Source: Streptomyces eurythermus (GTDB lineage Bacteria; Actinomycetota; Actinomycetes; Streptomycetales; Streptomycetaceae). From it: a stretch of DNA of 64,000 nt. Of this stretch, positions 23,762-31,730 are shown in pieces. The position numbers and the translations under genes were made by a program. The notes beneath the pieces were generated by a model. That model ran no database searches. It saw only the letters and a program-made list of their open reading frames with translations, and was not told the origin of the DNA. Position 1 is the first letter of the stretch; the number at the start of each line of letters is the position of its first letter. The stretch lies in the NCBI RefSeq assembly GCF_014649115.1, contig NZ_BMSK01000009.1, positions 186,001 to 250,000 on the forward strand, read 5' to 3'.

Positions 23762-24607
23762 ATGTCCGAGCGAACCACCACACGCAGACGCCAGCTTGGC
23801 GCGACCTTGCGCAAGCTGCGTGCTCGCAAAGGGCTGACGCTTGAGGAGGCCGGGCGGCTCGTCGGCGTCTCAAAGGCGACGGTCAGCCGGTACGAAACCC
23901 AGGCGGGACCGGTCAGGTGGATCGTCGTTGAAGCGCTGTGCCGTGAGTACGGAGCGACCGAGGCCGAGGCGAAGGCCGTAATCGGCCTGGCGAAGGACGC
24001 CAAGCAGCAGGGCTGGTGGAACTCCTTCGCGGACTCCATCCCCGAGAGCATGAACCTGTTGCTCACCCTTGAGGACGAGGCAGTCCGCGAGAGCCACTTC
24101 TCCTGCGTCTACGTGCCCGGTCTCCTCCAGACGAGGGCCTACAGCACCGCAGTTCAGAAGGCCAACGAAGTACCTCTTGGCCAGGAGGAGATCGAGCGTC
24201 TGGTCGACATCCGCATGAAGCGGCAGGAGATCCTTACCCGTCCGAAGCCGCCGCGGCTGTGGGCGATCCTCGATGAGTCAGTCATCCGCCGCGTCGTCGG
24301 TTCGCCCCGCGTCATGAAGGAGCAGCTCGGTCGGCTGCTCGAAGCGAACGAGTCGTCCCACATCACGCTCCAGATACTTCCGTTCGCCAAGGGAGCCCAC
24401 GCCGCGGCGCTGGGAAGCTTCGTCATCATCGGCGGACCCGAGCCGGCCCTTGACGTGGTGTACGTCGACTTCCACGCCGGCTCTCTCTTCCTGGAGAAGG
24501 ACGAGGAACTGGACCGCTACAGACTTGCGTTCGAGTACCTTCAGGCACAAGCGTTGGACATGGAAGCCTCGTCCGCCATGATCCACGGTGCCCTCAAGGA
24601 GCTGTGA
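23762..24607 (+). CDS. Scr1-type XRE regulator with DUF5753
   Basis: A 281-residue regulator. The HTH is at residues 14-65 (GLTLEEAGRLVGVSKATVSR) and the ligand/partner domain DUF5753 fills 90-275 (LLLTLEDEAVRESHFSCVYV, YVPGLLQTRAYSTA, ITLQILPFAKGAHAA). WhiJ- and Scr1-type proteins pair with DUF397 proteins and control development or antibiotic output; the pair is also described as toxin-antitoxin-like. The DUF397 gene follows immediately (stop TGA then ATG at 24608). A divergent HATPase gene completes the common three-gene arrangement. Confidence 0.9.
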   Translation: MSERTTTRRRQLGATLRKLRARKGLTLEEAGRLVGVSKATVSRYETQAGPVRWIVVEALCREYGATEAEAKAVIGLAKDAKQQGWWNSFADSIPESMNLLLTLEDEAVRESHFSCVYVPGLLQTRAYSTAVQKANEVPLGQEEIERLVDIRMKRQEILTRPKPPRLWAILDESVIRRVVGSPRVMKEQLGRLLEANESSHITLQILPFAKGAHAAALGSFVIIGGPEPALDVVYVDFHAGSLFLEKDEELDRYRLAFEYLQAQALDMEASSAMIHGALKEL

Positions 24608-24823
24608 ATGTACGTCGGCGCTCAGCCCGAGTCCGAGCCCAGGTGGTTCAAGTCGTCGTACAGCGGTGGCAACACGACCGAGTGCGTTGAGTGTGCGCGC
24701 ACCGGCACCGGCATCCGCGTCCGGGACTCGAAGTGCGCCGACGGCCCAGGCATCACCGTTCACGCCGACGCCTGGCTTTCATTCGTGGAGTCTTTGGCTC
24801 AGCCATGGCCGTTGGAGCACTGA
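24608..24823 (+). CDS. DUF397 small protein
   Basis: A 71-residue DUF397 protein. The family pattern is clear: WFKSSYSGGNTTECVECART near the start, RVRDSKCADGPGITV in the middle and WLSFVESL at the end. It starts directly after the Scr1-type regulator stop, so they are co-translated. Family members bind their Scr1/WhiJ partner and modulate its DNA binding; overproduction of some is toxic. Confidence 0.93.
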   Translation: MYVGAQPESEPRWFKSSYSGGNTTECVECARTGTGIRVRDSKCADGPGITVHADAWLSFVESLAQPWPLEH

Positions 24824-24847
24824 AGGCTTCAGCGTGGAGCAGCTCGC

Positions 24848-25219
24848 GTGGCTCCGGCCAGCCCCGCGCGGCACGAGCATGGAGCGTCAGCCTTGTACAC
24901 GAACGTCGGGGTCCGGGAGTCATGGCGCGGGCAGATTAAGCGCCTGCTCCGCGACATGGCCCTGCCCTCTCTCCGTCTCGGCATCCTCCCGGCCACCGCC
25001 GAGGTGGACGTCGTCCCGATGCCCGGCTTCAACATGTACGACATGTACGACGGCCGGCGAGCCCACTACGAACTCGTCTCGTCCGGCGTCGACGTGACCG
25101 ACCCGGGCGAAGTCACCTTGCACGACAAAGCATTCGACGCCGTGAGCCGTGCGGCCAGTTATGGAGATTCCGCCCGCAGCCTGACCAGCAAGGCCCTGGC
25201 CTTCTGGAGCGAGGGCTGA
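24848..25219 (+). pseudogene. Truncated DUF5753 regulator remnant
   Basis: The frame from about 24890 encodes only the C-terminal third of a DUF5753 protein: WRGQIKRLLRDMALPSLRLG, AEVDVVPMPGFNMYD, YELVSSGVDVTDPGEVTLHD and AASYGDSARSLTSKAL align with the end of Scr1-type regulators. There is no HTH and no plausible start with a ribosome site. The missing N-terminal part is not found upstream, where the DUF397 gene ends. It is most likely a deletion remnant of a second Scr1-type gene at the island edge. Confidence 0.7.
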
Positions 25220-25236
25220 CACCTCCAGACCTTCCG

Positions 25237-25268
25237 CTGGGCGCCACCCATTGCTCTGCGGCGCCCAG
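25237..25268. terminator. Terminator-like hairpin at the right edge of the accessory block
   Basis: CTGGGCGCC (25237-25245) and GGCGCCCAG (25260-25268) form a perfect 9-bp stem with a 14-nt loop between the convergent DUF5753 remnant and the DUF2267 gene. Confidence 0.5.
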
Positions 25269-25282
25269 GACCCCCGTACCGC

Positions 25283-25768
25283 CTACGCCATCGCCGCCAA
25301 CTCCGCCCGCCCGAACAGCAGGGCATACCCCGGAGGCAGCTGGGACAGCACCCGCGTCGTCAAGGTTTCGCCGATTCGGGCGGCGAGGACGCTCAGGACC
25401 GAGCTGACGTCCCAGCGGGCCGTCGCCGGGGTCGCGCCCTCGATGCGGGTGGCGACCGAGTCGACGAACTCGCGGGCCGTCAGGGGGTGGGTCGCGGGGA
25501 TCTGGGAGGCGATGACCCGGCCGGCCTCGGGCGGGAGCGCCTGCGCCAGGGCCACGCGTTCGTCGCCGGTGACGTGGCCGCCCAGGGCCGACAGGACGAT
25601 GCGAGTGATGCGTTCCGCCTCCGCCCTCGTCGTGTACTGGCCCGCTTCGCGCACCGCCTCGGTCAGCTCCAGCCAGCCGGTGTCCTCGGCCGCGTCCCGG
25701 GGGCGGGGACGGGGCGGAGGGGTCTGGGCGGGGACGGTGATTCTCGGCTGCGGGGTGGTCACGGTCAT
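25283..25768 (-). CDS. DUF2267 protein
   Basis: A 161-residue helical protein of the DUF2267 family. Residues 35-155 hold the repeated helical unit seen in this family: AERITRIVLSALGGHVTGDE, LAQALPPEAGRVI, FVDSVATRIEG and VLSVLAARIGETLTTRVLSQ, then YALLFG. The family is often found near stress proteins, and here an Hsp20 gene lies 296 bp upstream on the same strand. The function is unknown. MTVTTPQ at 25768 follows GGAGGAGG. The first residues are Pro-rich and probably unstructured. Confidence 0.8.
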   Translation of the reverse strand: MTVTTPQPRITVPAQTPPPRPRPRDAAEDTGWLELTEAVREAGQYTTRAEAERITRIVLSALGGHVTGDERVALAQALPPEAGRVIASQIPATHPLTAREFVDSVATRIEGATPATARWDVSSVLSVLAARIGETLTTRVLSQLPPGYALLFGRAELAAMA

Positions 25769-26064
25769 CGTGCTGGCTCCTCCTCCGGAACACTGCGGGG
25801 CACCGGCAACCGGGTACCCCGTAACGCGGCGGGCATGAGCGGTAGTTCGGCCAAAGAGCGGCGTGTGGTGTCTCTGGTGGTGTGTGGTTCCTTGTGACGT
25901 GTTGTGCTGATTTATCGCCCTGTTGGCGTGGCGGTTACGGGCCCCCTCGCGGGGTGATGGGGTGCAGGGTGCGCCCGGGCGCGTCCCGGGTCCCGCTCCG
26001 GCCACGGGGCGCGCCCGTACCGGCCATGGCCGCCGGCCGCCGGCGGTGGCGGTGGCGGCCGGGT

Positions 26065-26493
26065 TCAGCCGCTGATCTGCCTGCGGCCCGGTCCGCCGCC
26101 GGTGATCTGGATGCGGCGGGGCTTGGCCTGTTCGGCCACCGGGATACGCAAGGTCAGGACGCCGGCGTCGTACGGGGCGTCGATGCGGTCCGTGTCGAGC
26201 GTGTCGCCCAGGAACAGCTGGCGGGTGAAGGTGCCCGTCGGCCGCTCGGCGACCAGCATCTCCGCGTCCTCGGGAGCGGGGCCGCGCCGTTCGGCGCGGA
26301 CGTTCAGGACGTTGCGCTCGACGTCCAGTTCGATCGTCTCGGGGTCGATGCCGGGCAGGTCGAAGTGGACAAGGAACTCGTCTCCGGACCGGTAGGCGTC
26401 CATCGGCATCACGGCCGGGCTCACGGCGTTCGCGCCGAGCACCTGCTGCGCGAGCCGGTCGAGTTCACGGAACGGATCCGTGCGCATGAGCAT
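26065..26493 (-). CDS. hsp20: Hsp20/alpha-crystallin small heat-shock protein
   Basis: A 142-residue ATP-independent holdase. The alpha-crystallin domain spans about 38-130: EFLVHFDLPGIDPETIELDV, NVLNVRAERR, FTRQLFLGDTLD and the closing GVLTLRIPVAE with the conserved GVL. The N-terminus LMRTDPFRELDRLAQQVLG is typical of actinobacterial Hsp18/Hsp20. ATG at 26493 has GGAG at 9-bp spacing; the adjacent GTG and a later ATG are alternatives. The upstream region has a good promoter overlapped by a HAIR-like element, suggesting HspR control. Confidence 0.93.
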   Translation of the reverse strand: MLMRTDPFRELDRLAQQVLGANAVSPAVMPMDAYRSGDEFLVHFDLPGIDPETIELDVERNVLNVRAERRGPAPEDAEMLVAERPTGTFTRQLFLGDTLDTDRIDAPYDAGVLTLRIPVAEQAKPRRIQITGGGPGRRQISG

Positions 26494-26543
26494 CACAGGT
26501 CACTCCTCTCTTCAGGCGCTGCGTGCGATGCCCTTCGGCTTCT

Positions 26544-26585
26544 TATATAACTCTCCGCTGGAAACTTGACAAGCCTCGACTCAGG
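26544..26585 (-). promoter_or_regulatory. hsp20 promoter with HAIR-like (HspR) operator
   Basis: On the minus strand TTGTCA (26572-26567) and TATATA (26549-26544) are 17 bp apart, a good vegetative promoter. Overlapping the -35, plus-strand CTTGACA, 7-bp spacer, ACTCAGG (26565-26585) resembles the HAIR consensus CTTGAGT-N7-ACTCAAG, matching 11 of 14 arm bases with the exact spacing. HspR represses chaperone genes through HAIR. Confidence 0.65.
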
Positions 26586-26660
26586 TTCGTTCCGCCCTCC
26601 GACCTGCGCGTTAACCTCGGGACAGACATCACGGTCAACGAGGGTTACCAGGAGGCACTC

Positions 26661-26963
26661 ATGGCCAGGGTTCCCAGCGCGGTCGTCGCCGCCACCGGGC
26701 TCGTCGGCGGCTACGGCGTCGCCCGTTGGACCAAGAAGCGGCAGCTGGGCGGGGCCGTGCTGGCCGTCGCCGGGGCCGCCGCCGCGCAGCAGTGGCGCTC
26801 GCGGGCCGGCGGGAAGGCCGCCGGTGCGCTCACCGCCGCCTACGTCGCCGCCTTCGCCGGCTCCCACCCGCTGGCCAAGAAGGTCGGCGCCTGGCCGGCC
26901 GTCCTCGGTGTCGCCGGCGCCGTCGCCGCCGCCGCCTGGGCCGTCGCCGACCGCAAGGCCTGA
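26661..26963 (+). CDS. Small membrane protein, unknown function
   Basis: A 100-residue protein with three hydrophobic stretches (SAVVAATGLVGGYGVA, LGGAVLAVAGAAAAQQW, WPAVLGVAGAVAAAAWAV) separated by short basic loops. GGAGG stands 6 bp before the ATG at 26661, which favours this start over longer readings. It is divergent from hsp20 and may share the HAIR-regulated spacer. No family recognised. Confidence 0.75.
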   Translation: MARVPSAVVAATGLVGGYGVARWTKKRQLGGAVLAVAGAAAAQQWRSRAGGKAAGALTAAYVAAFAGSHPLAKKVGAWPAVLGVAGAVAAAAWAVADRKA

Positions 26964-27045
26964 CGGGCCGCAGAGCGACAGCGCGCACAGGGCCTGACGG
27001 CCACCGGACATCACGTACCGGGGGCCACGGGGCGGGCGGCTGTCC

Positions 27046-28002
27046 CTACGACGCCCTCTCCTCCGCCCGGAACGCCCTCCGGTACCCCTGCGGGCTCGTC
27101 CCCACCACCCTCCGGAAGCGTTCCCGGAAGGCCGTGGGGGAACCGAAACCCGTCTGGGCCGCGATCCGTTCCACGGGGTGGTCCGTCGTCTCCAGCAGGT
27201 ACTGGGCCCGCCGCACCCGGGCCCGGTGCAGCCACTGCAGCGGTGTCGTACCGGTCTGGTCGCGGAAGCGGCGGTTGAGGGTGCGGGTGCTCATGCCCGC
27301 CTTCGACGCCATCTCGTCCAGCGTCAGATCGCGGTCGCAGTGGTCCTCCAGCCAGCGCAGCAGCGGCTCCAGGGTCGCGCCGGCCGGTGCCGGGGGCAGG
27401 TCCCGGACGATGAACTGGGCCTGCCCGCCCTCCCGTTCCAGCGGCATCACGGACATCCGGGCCGCGTACGCCGCGACCGCCGAGCCGAAGTCCTTGCGGA
27501 TCATGTGCAGGCACATGTCGAGCGCCGCCGCCGCGCCCGCCGACGTCAGGAACTGGCCGTTGTCGACGTAGAGCACGTTCGGGTCGACGGTCACCTCCGG
27601 GTAGCGCGCCGCCAGGTCACCGGCCGCGATCCAGTGGGTCGTCGCGCGCTTCCCGTCCAGCAGGCCGGTCGCCGCGAGGAGGAACGCGCCCACGCAGACC
27701 GACGCGATCCGGGTGCCGTTCGCCGCCGCCGCGCGCAGTGCCTCGGCCACCCCGGGCGGCAGCGTCTCCGGCGGGTCCGCGACGCCCGGCAGGATGATCG
27801 TGTCGGCCTCCGCGAGCGCCTCCAGGCCGTACGGCGCCCGGACCGTGAAGGTGCCCGCCGCGACCTCCTCCCCCACCCCGCACACCCGCACCCGGTACGG
27901 CTCCCGGCCGTCGGGCAGCCGGGCCCAGCCGAAGGTGTCGACGGGGGCGGACAGATCGAACGGGATGACGCCGTCCAGCGCCAGTACGGCCACGGTGTGC
28001 AT
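27046..28002 (-). CDS. GlxA-family transcriptional regulator (DJ-1/PfpI plus AraC)
   Basis: A 318-residue regulator. Residues 1-170 form a DJ-1/PfpI amidase-like domain (VAVLALDGVIPFDLSAPVDT; IASVCVGAFLLAATGLLDG with the elbow Cys in a SVCVGAF strand). Residues 215-312 are an AraC double HTH (LTLDEMASKAGMSTRTLNRR, VERIAAQTGFGSPTAFRERF). This is the AdpA/GlxA architecture, but the protein is shorter than AdpA and not in its known context. The DJ-1 part probably senses a metabolite or oligomerises. A divergent membrane-protein gene is the likely target. Confidence 0.9.
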   Translation of the reverse strand: MHTVAVLALDGVIPFDLSAPVDTFGWARLPDGREPYRVRVCGVGEEVAAGTFTVRAPYGLEALAEADTIILPGVADPPETLPPGVAEALRAAAANGTRIASVCVGAFLLAATGLLDGKRATTHWIAAGDLAARYPEVTVDPNVLYVDNGQFLTSAGAAAALDMCLHMIRKDFGSAVAAYAARMSVMPLEREGGQAQFIVRDLPPAPAGATLEPLLRWLEDHCDRDLTLDEMASKAGMSTRTLNRRFRDQTGTTPLQWLHRARVRRAQYLLETTDHPVERIAAQTGFGSPTAFRERFRRVVGTSPQGYRRAFRAEERAS

Positions 28003-28084
28003 GGCAGGAACCTAGCCGTACGACCGGTTGTCGCCAACCCCCGGCGAGCAGGCCGGACATGGGGTGTACGCCGTCCGCCACCGG

Positions 28085-28119
28085 TGGCGGGAATCCGTTG
28101 ACAGGTGGCAATCCCGCCG
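28085..28119. promoter_or_regulatory. Inverted repeat and AdpA-like site in the GlxA divergent spacer
   Basis: TGGCGGGAAT (28085-28094) fits the AdpA consensus TGGCSNGWWY exactly. A facing ATCCCGCC (28111-28118) makes an imperfect inverted repeat, and ATCCCGCCGC recurs from 28130. TTGACA at 28098-28103 could be the -35 of the plus-strand gene. A GlxA-family protein could bind here, since its DNA-binding domain is AdpA-like. Confidence 0.4.
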
Positions 28120-28155
28120 CTTCCGTGTGATCCCGCCGCCTCCTAGCGTCGCCCC

Positions 28156-28623
28156 GTGACCAAGTTCCTCCTCGCCGTGCACGTCATCGCCGCGATCCTC
28201 GCCATCGGGCCCGTCGCCGTCGCCGCCAGCATGTTCCCGCCCGCCGCCCGCCGGGCCCTGGCCGCCACCGGCCCCGGCTCCGGCTCCGCCGACGCCACCG
28301 CGAGCCTCCACCTGCTGCACCGGATATGCCGGGTCTACGCCGTCGTCGGCGTCGTCGTCCCGGTCTTCGGCTTCGCCACCGCGAGCGAGATGGGCGTGCT
28401 CGGCAGCCCCTGGCTGGTCGTGTCCATCGCGCTGACCGCCCTCGCCGCCCTCGTCCTGGCCGCGGTGATCCTCCCGGCCCAGACCGCCCTGCTCGAATCC
28501 GACGGCGGCGGCACCCGGAACCCCGCCGCCCGCCTCGCCATGGCCACCGGCCTCTTCAACCTCCTCTGGGCCGCCGTCACCGTCCTGATGATCGTCCGCC
28601 CCGGCTCCACCACCGGCGCCTGA
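28156..28623 (+). CDS. Four-helix integral membrane protein
   Basis: A 155-residue protein with four membrane segments (about 5-25, 58-76, 84-104, 130-148) and a short Ala/Gly loop after the first. FLLAVHVIAAILAIGPVAVAASMFP opens with the His-in-helix arrangement seen in DUF2269-like proteins, but I am not sure of the family. GTG at 28156 is the start. It is divergent from the GlxA-type regulator, which probably controls it. Function unknown. Confidence 0.7.
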   Translation: MTKFLLAVHVIAAILAIGPVAVAASMFPPAARRALAATGPGSGSADATASLHLLHRICRVYAVVGVVVPVFGFATASEMGVLGSPWLVVSIALTALAALVLAAVILPAQTALLESDGGGTRNPAARLAMATGLFNLLWAAVTVLMIVRPGSTTGA

Positions 28624-28674
28624 GAGCCGGACCCAGCCGCCCCCCGGCGACCCCGGCGACCCGGCGCCGTACGC

Positions 28675-30213
28675 TCACGGCCTGCTCGCCGCCGGCGGGG
28701 CCGAGGGGCCGCCGCCCCGCGAACCCGGCCGCGCCGCCGCCTTGGCCCGGCTCGCCACCGCCGTCAGCGGGCGGGCGATGTCCTCCAGGGAGCGGCCTTC
28801 GGCCCGTACCGCCAGGAACACCGCGACCAGGCCGGCCGCGCACATCAGCGCCGCGCCGATGGAGAAGGCCAGGACCGTGTCCCGGACCCGGCCGGTGCCC
28901 GTGAGGTCGGCGAACAGCAGCGGGCCGCTGATGCCGCCGGCCGCCGTGCCGATCGCGTAGAAGAAGGCGATGGACATGGCGCGGGTCTCCATCGGGAAGA
29001 TCTCCGACACCGTCAGATAGGCGCTGGAGGCGCCCGCCGAGGCGAAGAAGAGCACCGCGCACCAGCAGGCGGTCAGCGTGGCCGCGCTCAGCGCGCCCCG
29101 GTCGAACAGCCAGGCCGTGCCGAACAGCAGCAGGCCCGACAGCAGGTAGGTCGAGGAGATCATCACGCGCCGGCCGACCGTGTCGAAGAGCTTGCCGAGC
29201 AGCAGCGGGCCGCAGAAGTTGCCGGCCGCGATCACCGCGAAGTAGTAGCCGGTGTGGTCGGCGGGCACGTCGTAGAACTTGGTCAGGATGGCGCCGAAGC
29301 CGAAGGTGATGGCGTTGTAGAGGAACGCCTGGCCGATGAAGAGGGAGAAGCCGAGGACCGCGCGCCTGCGGTAGCGGCCGAAGACGGTGCGGGCGATCTC
29401 CAGGAAGGAGACGCTCTTGCGCTGGTGGATCTCCAGCTCGCCCTCGGCGTCCGGCAGCCGTTCGCCGCGCTCGGCCTCCACCCGGCGTTCGATGCCGGAG
29501 ACGATCTCCTCGGCCTCCCGGTCCCGGCCGTGGATCAGCAGCCAGCGCGGGCTTTCCGGGACGTGCCGCCGTACCAGGAGGATGACCAGCGCGAGGACGG
29601 CGCCGAGCGCGAAGGTCAGCCGCCAGCCGAGGTTCGCGGCCAGCAGGTCGGTGTTCAGCGCGACGATCGACAGCAGGGAGCCGCCGACCGCGCCCAGCCA
29701 GAAGCTGCCGTTGATGACCAGGTCGACCCGGCCGCGGTAGGCCGCCGGGATCAGCTCGTCGATGGCGGAGTTGATCGCCGCGTACTCGCCGCCGATACCG
29801 AAGCCGGTCAGGAAGCGGAACAGGAAGAACCACCAGGCCTGCCAGGAGAAGGCGGTCAGGGCGGTCGCGGCCAGATACACCGCCAGGGTGATCATGAAGA
29901 GGTTCCGGCGGCCGAACCGGTCGGTCAGCCGGCCCCAGAACAGGGCTCCGGAGCAGGCGCCCGCGACGTAGAGCGCGGCGGCGACGCCGGTGACCTGCCC
30001 GGAGGAGATCGCCAGGCCGCTGCCGGACTCCGACAGCCGGCCGGCGATGTTGCCGACGACCGTGACCTCCAGGCCGTCCAGGATCCATACGGTGCCCAGC
30101 CCGATCACAATGGTCCAGTGCCAGCGGGACCAGGGCAGCCGGTCCAGCCGGGCGGGGATGTTCGTGGTGATCGTCCGGCCGGTCCGCGCGGTCGGCGTCT
30201 CCGCTTCGCTCAT
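28675..30213 (-). CDS. MFS transporter of the sugar-porter/metabolite symporter type
   Basis: A 512-residue 12-helix transporter. Characteristic sugar-porter motifs: GRLTDRFGRRNLFM after helix 2, RFLTGFGIGGEYAAINSAID in helix 4, VPESPRWLLIHGRDREAEEI before the central loop, and LLGKLFDTVGRRVM in the second half. The closest general type is the SV2/sugar or organic-acid MFS group. The substrate is not determinable. A start at 30213 follows GGAGGGAGCC. A frame running further upstream into the DUF445 gene is a shadow. The tail is Pro/Gly/Ala-rich and cytoplasmic. Confidence 0.87.
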   Translation of the reverse strand: MSEAETPTARTGRTITTNIPARLDRLPWSRWHWTIVIGLGTVWILDGLEVTVVGNIAGRLSESGSGLAISSGQVTGVAAALYVAGACSGALFWGRLTDRFGRRNLFMITLAVYLAATALTAFSWQAWWFFLFRFLTGFGIGGEYAAINSAIDELIPAAYRGRVDLVINGSFWLGAVGGSLLSIVALNTDLLAANLGWRLTFALGAVLALVILLVRRHVPESPRWLLIHGRDREAEEIVSGIERRVEAERGERLPDAEGELEIHQRKSVSFLEIARTVFGRYRRRAVLGFSLFIGQAFLYNAITFGFGAILTKFYDVPADHTGYYFAVIAAGNFCGPLLLGKLFDTVGRRVMISSTYLLSGLLLFGTAWLFDRGALSAATLTACWCAVLFFASAGASSAYLTVSEIFPMETRAMSIAFFYAIGTAAGGISGPLLFADLTGTGRVRDTVLAFSIGAALMCAAGLVAVFLAVRAEGRSLEDIARPLTAVASRAKAAARPGSRGGGPSAPPAASRP

Positions 30214-30275
30214 GGGCTCCCTCCTCGTCGAAGGACGGAAAAGCGGGTGCCCCGACCGCGCCGGAACAGTCCCGG

Positions 30276-31589
30276 TCAGGCTCCCAGGCCGCGCGAGACC
30301 GCGTAGATCAGCAGTCCCGCGAGGGATCCCACCACCGTGCCATTGATCCGGATGAACTGCAGGTCGCGGCCGATGTGGGCCTCGATCTTGCGGGTGGTGT
30401 GCTCGGCGTCCCAGCCCGCCACGGTGTCCGTGATCAGCGAGGTGATCTCCTTGCGGTAGGTCGTCACGACGTGCACCGCGGCGCCCTCCACCCAGGCGTC
30501 CACCTTGCCCTGCATCTTCTGCTCGGTGGCCATCCGGGCGCCCAGGGACAGCAGCGCGGACCGCACCCGGCGGCGCAGTTCGCTGCGCTCGTCCTCCGCC
30601 GCGGCCACGATCATCGACCGTACGGCCGTCCAGGCGGACGCGATCAGGTCCTGCACCTCGCCGCGGCCCAGCACCTCGCTCTTGAGCCGCTCCACCCGCG
30701 CCCGGGTGTCGGTGTCGGACTGGAGGTCGCCGGCGAAGTCGGTGAGGAAGCGGTCCAGCGCGCCGCGCGCCGGGTGCGAGGGCATGTCCCGCATCTCGGT
30801 GACGAACCGCAGCAGTTCCTTGTAGACGCGCTCGCCGACCTTGCGGTCCACGAAGCGGGGCGTCCAGCCGGGCGCGCCGCCCTCGACGGCCACCATCACA
30901 TCGGCCCGGTGCAGCTCCAGCCAGTCGTGGGCGCGGGACACGACCAGGTCCACCATCCGCCGGTGCCCGCCGTCGGCGACGACCTTCTCCAGCATCTTGC
31001 CGATGCCCGGCGCGATCTCCTGGGCGTCGGCCCGCCGGGTGACCGCCTCGCCGACGACCGCCTGCACGTCCGAGTCGCGCAGCACGGTCAGGGCGCCGCG
31101 CAGGGCGGTGGCCAGTTCCGCCGTCACCCGGTCGGCGTGCTCGGGTTCGGCCAGCCAGGCGCCGAGCCGGCTGCCGATGCCGACCGCGCGCAGCCGCTGC
31201 CGTACGACGTCCTCGGAGAGGAAGTTCTCCCCGACGAACTCGCCCAGCGAGACGCCCAGCTGGTCCTTCTTGGTGGGGATGATCGCGGTGTGCGGGATCG
31301 GCAGCCCGAGCGGGTGCCGGAACAGGGCGGTGACCGCGAACCAGTCGGCGAGCGCGCCCACCATGCCGGCCTCGGCCGCCGCCGCGACATAGCCGGCCCA
31401 GGCCCCGGCGCCAGCGTTCTGGGCGACCTTGGCGAGGACGTAGACCACCGCGACGAACAGCAGCAGGCCCGTCGCCGTGAGCTTCATGCGCCGCACCCCG
31501 CGCCGGCGCTCCTCGTCGGCGGGGGTGAACGCCGTCATGGTGCGGTACGACGCGGCCCGCTCCGGTGTTGTCGTCTCGGTAGGTTCCAT
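30276..31589 (-). CDS. DUF445 membrane protein
   Basis: A 437-residue protein of the DUF445 family. One hydrophobic helix near 38-58, then GYVAAAAEAGMVGALADWFA and TALFRHPLGLPIPHTAIIPT, the family hallmark, a long amphipathic helical domain (100-400) and a C-terminal membrane helix (GTVVGSLAGLLIYAVS). The family resembles tail-anchored spore or envelope proteins (YheB-like); the function is not established. It is divergent from rdgB with a 141-bp spacer. The ATG at 31589 follows GTGGAGCTG, where GTG is an alternative start two codons upstream. Confidence 0.88.
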   Translation of the reverse strand: MEPTETTTPERAASYRTMTAFTPADEERRRGVRRMKLTATGLLLFVAVVYVLAKVAQNAGAGAWAGYVAAAAEAGMVGALADWFAVTALFRHPLGLPIPHTAIIPTKKDQLGVSLGEFVGENFLSEDVVRQRLRAVGIGSRLGAWLAEPEHADRVTAELATALRGALTVLRDSDVQAVVGEAVTRRADAQEIAPGIGKMLEKVVADGGHRRMVDLVVSRAHDWLELHRADVMVAVEGGAPGWTPRFVDRKVGERVYKELLRFVTEMRDMPSHPARGALDRFLTDFAGDLQSDTDTRARVERLKSEVLGRGEVQDLIASAWTAVRSMIVAAAEDERSELRRRVRSALLSLGARMATEQKMQGKVDAWVEGAAVHVVTTYRKEITSLITDTVAGWDAEHTTRKIEAHIGRDLQFIRINGTVVGSLAGLLIYAVSRGLGA

Positions 31590-31730
31590 CAGCTCCACCC
31601 GTTCGGTGATCCCCGCGCACAATTGTCCCCGCCTGTCCGACTCCCGGACCAGAACTGGAGTTCCCCGGCGTCGCCTGATGAGTGCGGGGCAGGCGAGGGG
31701 GTGGCCGGGCGGGAAGGAATACTGTCGGGC

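Noticed and set aside
25837..25899. A 20-codon plus-strand frame starting ATGAGCGGTAGTTCG
   Set aside because: Too short, no ribosome site, and no resemblance to known leader peptides.
28675..31620. A single 981-residue minus-strand frame spanning the MFS and DUF445 genes
   Set aside because: Only the part from 30213 encodes a real protein (MFS). Upstream of it the frame is an out-of-phase reading of the DUF445 gene, whose own frame carries the family motifs.
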